From Candidatus Hodarchaeota archaeon (GTDB lineage: Archaea > Asgardarchaeota > Heimdallarchaeia > Hodarchaeales > YT1-057), in the NCBI GenBank assembly GCA_016839955.1, contig JAEOTI010000091.1, forward strand, positions 1 through 10,336: a stretch of 10,336 nt of DNA, given 5' to 3'. Below the pieces are notes generated by a model, which saw only the letters and a program-made list of their open reading frames with translations, was not told the DNA's origin and ran no database searches. The translations under genes were made by a program, and so were the position numbers. Below are positions 5,987 through 10,336 of this stretch, one piece after another. Position 1 is the stretch's first letter. The number at the start of each line of letters is the position of its first letter.

Positions 5987-8770
5987 CTACTCACCCCGTA
6001 TTTCAATAGTATCTTCACGAACTGCTAAAAGGGGAGCCACGAAGCCAATAAGTATAGAAATAGCAAAAATCGCTACACCAAGAATTAATAATGACTCTAA
6101 AGGATAAACAACTCTAAAGGGTGGAATTGTATCTGTGAAAGTGATTAAAGAAACAAACATCACTGAAAGGAGAAGTGATATGAAAAGTCCAAAGCATATT
6201 CCTGCTGCGGCAACAACAAGTATTTCTGTCATAAGGACTGCAAAAATTTTCTTTTGTGGCATTCCAAGGGAACGTAACAAACTAACTTCTCTTTTGCGGT
6301 CATTCCTTATATCAAACGAATAGAATAATATTACAACAAGTGCAATAGCGAGTGAAACTAAAATATCAGCATTTAAAGCACCAAAAAGAACATCACCAAA
6401 TACACCCTCTTGTTGTTGATTGGCAAGTTCCTCTGCTGATAACGGGCGAATACCGAACGTTTCTGCAATAAAATGAGAGACTGTAGCACTAGATGCTCCA
6501 CTTTTTAAATGAACATAAATATTTAGCATTACGGTTTCACTAATTGAAGATGCAATTCTCCTAATGAATGGAATATTCGAAATAAAATAAATTGAATTTG
6601 TTTTATTAAGAGCAGTCTTTGTGATAAAATTAGGCCAATAATCAAATGTCCCTCGAATGGTTGCGATAAGAGGGGTTTCTCCTGTATAGAACGCATAACT
6701 AGATCCAATGCCAATTCTTAGGGTTTCTAACGTTTTCTTTTGACAATAGATACTTGATTCATTTTTTCCAATATTTGAGAGTATTGTCTTTAAAGGTTGG
6801 TTTGCGTAATTCGCTCGAAAGTGGCCAGTACTAGCGAAATTACTTGAGTTTACTCCTAGAAATTGGCACCAAAATCCACCTATGAATATAGAGTATTTAG
6901 CGTAATAACTTATATCTTGAACACCTGGAATTTCTTTAAGAAGGTCTATATACGTAGCATTATATTCAGGGCCTACTCCAATTAAGGAAAGGTCAGCACC
7001 AACTTTATATTGTGTCCTTTCGTTAATGAGAGACGTTGTAGTATGAGCTACGACTGTTGAGATTCCTGCAAAAATTATAGTCACTGCAATTAATGCACCT
7101 ACTTTAGATACGATCGATCTTCGGTATCTCAAAGCATATAAAACAAAGGAATAATAATTGCCAAAGGAATCCCAAAGAATTTTTCCAAACTTTTGTATTC
7201 CTATTGATAAAAACCTTGAAAAAACTAAAATCACACCACAAATTAAAACTACTGGAGAAAGAGCTCCAAAAATCAAAATAGGTAGGAAGGTCTCTGAAAT
7301 ATTACCTTCTTTCAACGCATCATATATTAATTTATATCCAATAATTCCAGAGATTAGGAATAGAAAATCAATGTAATAACGCTTCCATAGTGGGGGACGT
7401 TCACTATGACCATGACCTTCCAAGATTGACAAATTTACTTGGGATTGCATGTTATAAATATTAGAAAACAATGAAACTCCAATTCCAATCCAAAAAACAA
7501 GTAAAAGAGATTCAGAACGTATTTCTAGTGGAACTCCTCCACCACTAAACGATAAAAAACCATCTGATCGTAGAATAAGCGATGATAAGGCTAAACCAGA
7601 CATAATACCTATAATCAAGGATGTAATTGTTATTGATAGAAATTCCCCTACTGCAAGCCAGAAAACCTGAATACTAGAAGCTCCTCGTGATTTTAAAAGA
7701 GCCACTTGTCGCCTTTGAGGACGAAAGCTGATTCCTGCTGAAAAATTTACTAAAAGGATAGCAATTATCAGTATAGGAACAGTAAAAGCTGCTAGGTTTA
7801 ATTGGATTACTTTGAAATCATCTTCAAGACCTTCAAGCCTTTCTAAAATTGGAATTTCTATTGTAATTTCTCCGTAACCAATTCTATTCCAAGATGAGAG
7901 ATAATAATTCAAATTCCATGCAATTTCACGAATTATGTCCAAACTTTTTCTAATTTCAAATGCATCTATTTTCTTAGTATTAAGTGAGACTGATGCTATT
8001 AAACTTGGTCTGTCAAAAAATTGCCCAAAAGTTTGATTAAACGAGTTAATGACAGAAAGAAATTGTGGATCTGCCAGAAATATTATCCTATCATTTTCAA
8101 AAATAGCTTCCTCAAGAAATCTAAAGGGTACAGGTAAATTCGATCGTGCAATTATCTCAGAGGCATCTGATTCGCTACTTGAAAGGAAAAGACCGCCTGT
8201 AACATTTATTGTAGCGTTATTTGCAGGAAAATCTCTAAACGCATTGGGAGTTATTTTGTATTTCGACGAGATTTCTTGTTTGTAAACCGATATGACGTCC
8301 CCAGTAAAATTAGTTGGGAAATTACCAATACTTAGTGATTTCACTAGATCTTGTAATGAAGACGTTGATAGCATTAGATAGCTTCGGGCATTTTGCTCCT
8401 CTATTCCCTCAATGTCAATTATTGAGAATAGATGTAATGTTAACCAAGGTTGAATCGAGCCAATCCAATCACTCATCCCTCTTTGTTGTATTATTTCAGA
8501 AATTTCATCTTGAAAATCAGCTAATAAATCCATAGGAAAAGGAAGAGGTGTTCCACCGTAAGGAGCAGTTTCAAATCTGACTTCTATATCAGTATGCAAT
8601 GTCCCTTCCTCTTCTAGGTGCCGGTAGAGGAGATTTTCCCGATATGAATCACTATAAACCAGAATTTGAGTGATACATGCTAATCCTAAAATGAGACCAA
8701 GGGATGATATTAAGATGCGCTGTCTATTCATCCGAATATACGTAAGAATTAGAGATATGATATCTCTCAT
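5987..8770 (-). CDS. FtsX/MacB-like ABC transporter permease, ten predicted TM helices
   Basis: Integral membrane subunit (927 aa), first gene of the ABC module. By hydrophobicity: TM1 at about 20-38; a large extracytoplasmic domain (about 40-325); TM2-4 (about 326-346, 377-399, 420-438); a linker pair TM5-6 (467-484, 495-518); TM7 (556-578); a second extracytoplasmic domain (579-800); TM8-10 (800-820, 848-875, 893-917). Each FtsX unit carries the expected cytoplasmic coupling loop: RRQVALLKSRGASSIQVF (353-370) and KREVSLLRSLGMPQKKIF (826-843). Two FtsX domains in one chain with ten helices resembles the YbbP/LolCE-like class, so one polypeptide may serve as both halves. The extracytoplasmic parts contain at least eight N-glycosylation sequons (N154, N185, N189, N245, N604, N641, N670, N722). 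The ATG at 8770 has a weak AGGT site 5 nt upstream. Role unknown: lipid or protein extraction, efflux or mechanotransmission are possible for the superfamily. Confidence 0.92.
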   Translation of the reverse strand: MRDIISLILTYIRMNRQRILISSLGLILGLACITQILVYSDSYRENLLYRHLEEEGTLHTDIEVRFETAPYGGTPLPFPMDLLADFQDEISEIIQQRGMSDWIGSIQPWLTLHLFSIIDIEGIEEQNARSYLMLSTSSLQDLVKSLSIGNFPTNFTGDVISVYKQEISSKYKITPNAFRDFPANNATINVTGGLFLSSSESDASEIIARSNLPVPFRFLEEAIFENDRIIFLADPQFLSVINSFNQTFGQFFDRPSLIASVSLNTKKIDAFEIRKSLDIIREIAWNLNYYLSSWNRIGYGEITIEIPILERLEGLEDDFKVIQLNLAAFTVPILIIAILLVNFSAGISFRPQRRQVALLKSRGASSIQVFWLAVGEFLSITITSLIIGIMSGLALSSLILRSDGFLSFSGGGVPLEIRSESLLLVFWIGIGVSLFSNIYNMQSQVNLSILEGHGHSERPPLWKRYYIDFLFLISGIIGYKLIYDALKEGNISETFLPILIFGALSPVVLICGVILVFSRFLSIGIQKFGKILWDSFGNYYSFVLYALRYRRSIVSKVGALIAVTIIFAGISTVVAHTTTSLINERTQYKVGADLSLIGVGPEYNATYIDLLKEIPGVQDISYYAKYSIFIGGFWCQFLGVNSSNFASTGHFRANYANQPLKTILSNIGKNESSIYCQKKTLETLRIGIGSSYAFYTGETPLIATIRGTFDYWPNFITKTALNKTNSIYFISNIPFIRRIASSISETVMLNIYVHLKSGASSATVSHFIAETFGIRPLSAEELANQQQEGVFGDVLFGALNADILVSLAIALVVILFYSFDIRNDRKREVSLLRSLGMPQKKIFAVLMTEILVVAAAGICFGLFISLLLSVMFVSLITFTDTIPPFRVVYPLESLLILGVAIFAISILIGFVAPLLAVREDTIEIRGE

Positions 8771-8833
8771 GTTTTACCTATGCCCCACCCATTTTTCTAA
8801 TGAAATTCTGAAACTAATTTTTAATAATTGGAA

Positions 8834-8842
8834 TTTTAAAAA
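8834..8842 (-). promoter_or_regulatory. candidate TATA box for the FtsX-type ABC module
   Basis: The minus strand reads TTTTAAAAT (part of a longer T7-A4 stretch). Initiation about 25 nt downstream would give a leader of about 40 nt before the ATG at 8770. An AAGTTAATG element directly precedes it. Based on position and composition only; in such AT-rich DNA other choices exist. Confidence 0.3.
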
Positions 8843-8844
8843 AA

Positions 8845-8873
8845 CATTAACTTTTCGATGATTGCATTAACTT
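8845..8873. repeat. 9-nt direct repeat spaced two helical turns apart
   Basis: CATTAACTT occurs at 8845-8853 and 8865-8873, with starts exactly 20 nt apart; a partial third copy (CATTAAATT) begins at 8928. The repeats lie immediately upstream of the candidate TATA box of the ABC module, where an archaeal activator or repressor could bind on one DNA face. Confidence 0.4.
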
Positions 8874-8972
8874 CATTTTTTTCTTGATTTAATTCTAAAT
8901 TAATCTAATTTAGTCAAAAACGTTGACCATTAAATTTTACTTGCTATCGCAGTATATTGAACTGTTAACTAT

Positions 8973-8991
8973 TCTCTATATTCTCTTAATG
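8973..8991. repeat. 19-nt sequence repeated exactly at 980-998
   Basis: TCTCTATATTCTCTTAATG is identical at both places and in the same orientation. The copy at 980-998 lies within the coding region of the DrrA-like ATPase, covering its C-terminal SLREYRE residues. This copy is intergenic and is followed by TAGAGA (8992-8997), which can pair with its first six bases. Flanks are unrelated. Confidence 0.6.
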
Positions 8992-9154
8992 TAGAGATTT
9001 TGGATAAATGGGAGCGAATCTTATCCGTTAATCAATATTTATTTTTAAAGAATGAGAGCAAGATTCATTTGTTTCATAAGGACATTGAGAATTGATTTTT
9101 AAGATGTAAAAAGTTTCCAAAAATAACATATTTCGAGTTATTAATATTCTTACG

Positions 9155-10018
9155 ATGAGGGATCATCTTTTGAAATCGTTAGCAATTCTTTCACATAAGG
9201 GTGGAGTCGGAAAAACAAGTATTGCAGTGAATCTTGCAATCCACTTAGCGAAGAGAGGAAAACATGTCTGTTTACTTGATGCTGATTTTCACGGTCCTTC
9301 ACTCTTTACTTTTTTCCAACGGTCTTCTACAACCCACTGGCTGAATGGTTATCTACTAGGCGAAGTGAGGGTAGAAAATTGCTTAGAAAATGTAGCTCCA
9401 GCTCTTAAACTCCCAGGAAATCTTTTTATCGCATTTGCTGATCCCACAGCTGAGGCAATTCAAACAATTGTACGAATAGATCAAAAAACTTCTATTATTA
9501 TGTTACAAAATTTAATTAAACTGAAAAAAACGATCAAAGAAGAACCCTATAATGTTGATTATTTCATTGTTGACTGCTCTCCAGGAACTGGTTATTCTAC
9601 TGTTAACGTGATGCTTATTACAGATAGTAGCTTATTTATTGTGAGATTGAGTAACGCAGATATCATAGGAACCTCACAAATGATTGCAGGGTTGTATAAT
9701 CAACTTAAAAGCCGGTCTCTTGTTTTAGCAAATCTTATTCCCTCAAAATACTTAAGCTCTGAACAAAAAAATCAACGAGAACATATTCAAAATTTAATTG
9801 AAGCTAAATTTACACAAGATGTTGGAGACAAAGTAGTAGAATTTTTGGGATGGATCCCTACTGATATGGATTTACAAACGATTGAGTTTCAACAAGCGAT
9901 TAAAACTTTAGAAGGAGAAGAATCATCAAGAACCATTTATGCACTTGAAGAACCTGACCATATCTTTTCTAAGACACTTTCAAATCTTCTTTCAGAGATT
10001 TTTGAGGAAGAGAGTTAA
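9155..10018 (+). CDS. MinD/ParA-family (SIMIBI) ATPase
   Basis: Soluble P-loop ATPase of 287 aa as counted from ATG 9155. Motifs: deviant Walker A KGGVGKTS (15-22) with both the signature Lys15 and Lys20, switch I/A' DADFHGPS (42-49), and Walker B FIVDCSPG (137-144). The rest follows the MinD pattern ([19 protein letters not shown], 159-177; LANLIPSK, 191-198; a FLGWIPTD segment at 230-237). The C-terminus ([17 protein letters not shown]) is acidic and does not look like the basic amphipathic membrane helix of bacterial MinD. Such dimerising ATPases position proteins or DNA or load cofactors; the job here is unknown. ATG 9155 has no ribosome-binding site, while an in-frame TTG at 9170 has GAGGG 8 nt upstream and would begin [17 protein letters not shown], a typical family N-terminus; either could be right. 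The next gene starts 1 nt after the stop, so the two form an operon. Confidence 0.92.
   Translation: MRDHLLKSLAILSHKGGVGKTSIAVNLAIHLAKRGKHVCLLDADFHGPSLFTFFQRSSTTHWLNGYLLGEVRVENCLENVAPALKLPGNLFIAFADPTAEAIQTIVRIDQKTSIIMLQNLIKLKKTIKEEPYNVDYFIVDCSPGTGYSTVNVMLITDSSLFIVRLSNADIIGTSQMIAGLYNQLKSRSLVLANLIPSKYLSSEQKNQREHIQNLIEAKFTQDVGDKVVEFLGWIPTDMDLQTIEFQQAIKTLEGEESSRTIYALEEPDHIFSKTLSNLLSEIFEEES
9157..9161 (+). promoter_or_regulatory. possible Shine-Dalgarno for an alternative TTG start of the MinD-like gene
   Basis: GAGGG lies 8 nt before the in-frame TTG at 9170-9172 and overlaps the ATG at 9155. The spacing equals that of the TTG-started ATPase at 1950. If used, the protein is five residues shorter. 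Confidence 0.4.
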
Positions 10019-10019
10019 A

Positions 10020-10336
10020 ATGATAGTGTATGCGGTTTACATCATTACAGAAGGTGGAAAACCCATCTTTACTCAAATATTTCAATCTCAAGACGATATC
10101 CCACATGAAGCATTACTTGGAGGATTATTAACCGCTTTACAGGCCGTTGCAGGAGAAATTACTTCTCAGAGATCTGAAATGAAAAGTATCGAAATAGAAG
10201 GATTATCTTATCATATTAGATCTTATGGATTCTATCGAGTTGTCTTGGTGACAGATTTACCTAAAGCACCCGAAGATGTTATGCAAACAATTGGTCTCCG
10301 GTTTATGAAAGAATATGGAGAAGTTGTAGCGGGAGA
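10020..10336 (+). CDS. small longin/roadblock-like domain protein, partial (continues past right edge)
   Basis: An open frame of 105 codons starting one nucleotide after the MinD-like stop and still open at the window end. The translation alternates strand and helix in the order of a longin/roadblock (profilin-like) domain: hydrophobic strand VYAVYIITEGG (3-13), second strand KPIFTQIF (14-21), helix with GGLLTALQAVAGEI (34-47), strands SIEIEGLSYHIRSYG and FYRVVLVTDLP, then helix APEDVMQTIGLRFMKEYGEVV (83-103). In archaea such proteins often act as dimeric platforms or regulators for small GTPases; here the immediate partner by operon is the MinD-like ATPase. The ATG is preceded by GAGGAAGAGAG in the upstream gene's last codons, a rather distant (about 12 nt) Shine-Dalgarno. 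The assignment is by pattern of secondary structure and the GxLTA helix, not by a catalytic motif, so the family is moderately certain and the function unknown. Confidence 0.75.
   Translation, partial: MIVYAVYIITEGGKPIFTQIFQSQDDIPHEALLGGLLTALQAVAGEITSQRSEMKSIEIEGLSYHIRSYGFYRVVLVTDLPKAPEDVMQTIGLRFMKEYGEVVAG

Larger units (their letters stand above)
8771..9154. promoter_or_regulatory. divergent intergenic region between the ABC module and the MinD-like gene
   Basis: 384 nt, very AT-rich, with no convincing gene on either strand. It must hold promoters for both directions. For the minus strand, the best TATA candidate is the TTTAAAAT stretch at 8842-8834, about 65-70 nt before the permease ATG. 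For the plus strand, TATA-like stretches occur near 9043-9050 (TTTTTAAA), 9096-9102 (TTTTTAA) and 9125-9133; none stands out. The region also contains a spaced direct repeat (8845-8873) and one copy of a 19-nt sequence found again at 980-998. Confidence 0.6.

Noticed and set aside
6529..6714. Minus-strand 61-aa frame inside the FtsX-like permease gene
   Set aside because: Out-of-frame shadow within a continuous coding region; no motif.
9015..9066. GAATCTT (9015-9021) and AAGATTC (9060-9066) as a hairpin or operator
   Set aside because: Seven-nt arms separated by 38 nt in AT-rich DNA are not convincing.
9052..9102. Plus-strand 16-residue ORF (MRARFICFIRTLRID) in the divergent intergenic region
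   Set aside because: No ribosome-binding site, no recognisable pattern, and no evidence beyond an open frame.
1..10336. tRNA/rRNA genes, CRISPR arrays, insertion sequences, attachment sites
   Set aside because: None seen: no cloverleaf-like T-loop/anticodon pattern, no regularly spaced long repeats, no transposase or integrase, no long terminal inverted repeats.

Overview
This AT-rich window (roughly high-thirties % GC by eye) looks like archaeal chromosome, most plausibly from an Asgard-type archaeon. Three things suggest this. There is a tungsten aldehyde:ferredoxin oxidoreductase (AOR) family enzyme. TTG starts sit behind short Shine-Dalgarno sequences, and candidate TATA boxes occur at archaeal distances from genes. 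The right end carries a MinD/ParA-type ATPase followed 1 nt later by a small longin/roadblock-like protein, a fold expanded in Asgard archaea. The taxon is an inference; no marker gene is present.

Layout: everything from 1 to 8770 is on the minus strand and everything from about 9155 rightwards is on the plus strand, separated by a 384-nt divergent intergenic region. Read in transcription order, the minus-strand block starts with a three-gene ABC module: a 927-aa ten-helix FtsX/MacB-like permease (8770-5987), a first LolD/MacB-like ATPase that begins directly after its stop (5986-5120), and a second ATPase that overlaps the first by about 14 nt (5133-4348). The first ATPase ends in an AbrB-like swapped-hairpin segment. 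After a 141-nt gap carrying an inverted repeat comes a 730-aa AOR-family enzyme (4206-2014). A 63-nt gap follows, holding a perfect 10+1+10 palindrome that overlaps both the AOR stop codon and a candidate TATA box. Next is an ABC-2 exporter: a DrrA/CcmA-like ATPase with a TTG start (1950-964), coupled by ATGA to an ABC-2 membrane permease (967 to beyond the left edge).

Functionally the window holds two independent ABC machines of different types flanking one redox enzyme. The first appears to be an extracytoplasmic-domain FtsX-type transporter or mechanotransmission machine with two non-identical, catalytically intact ATPases. The second is a drug/lipid-type ABC-2 exporter that may have its own repressor site. 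The plus-strand pair looks like a small ATPase plus regulatory-fold operon continuing past the right edge. No RNA genes, CRISPR arrays or mobile elements were found.
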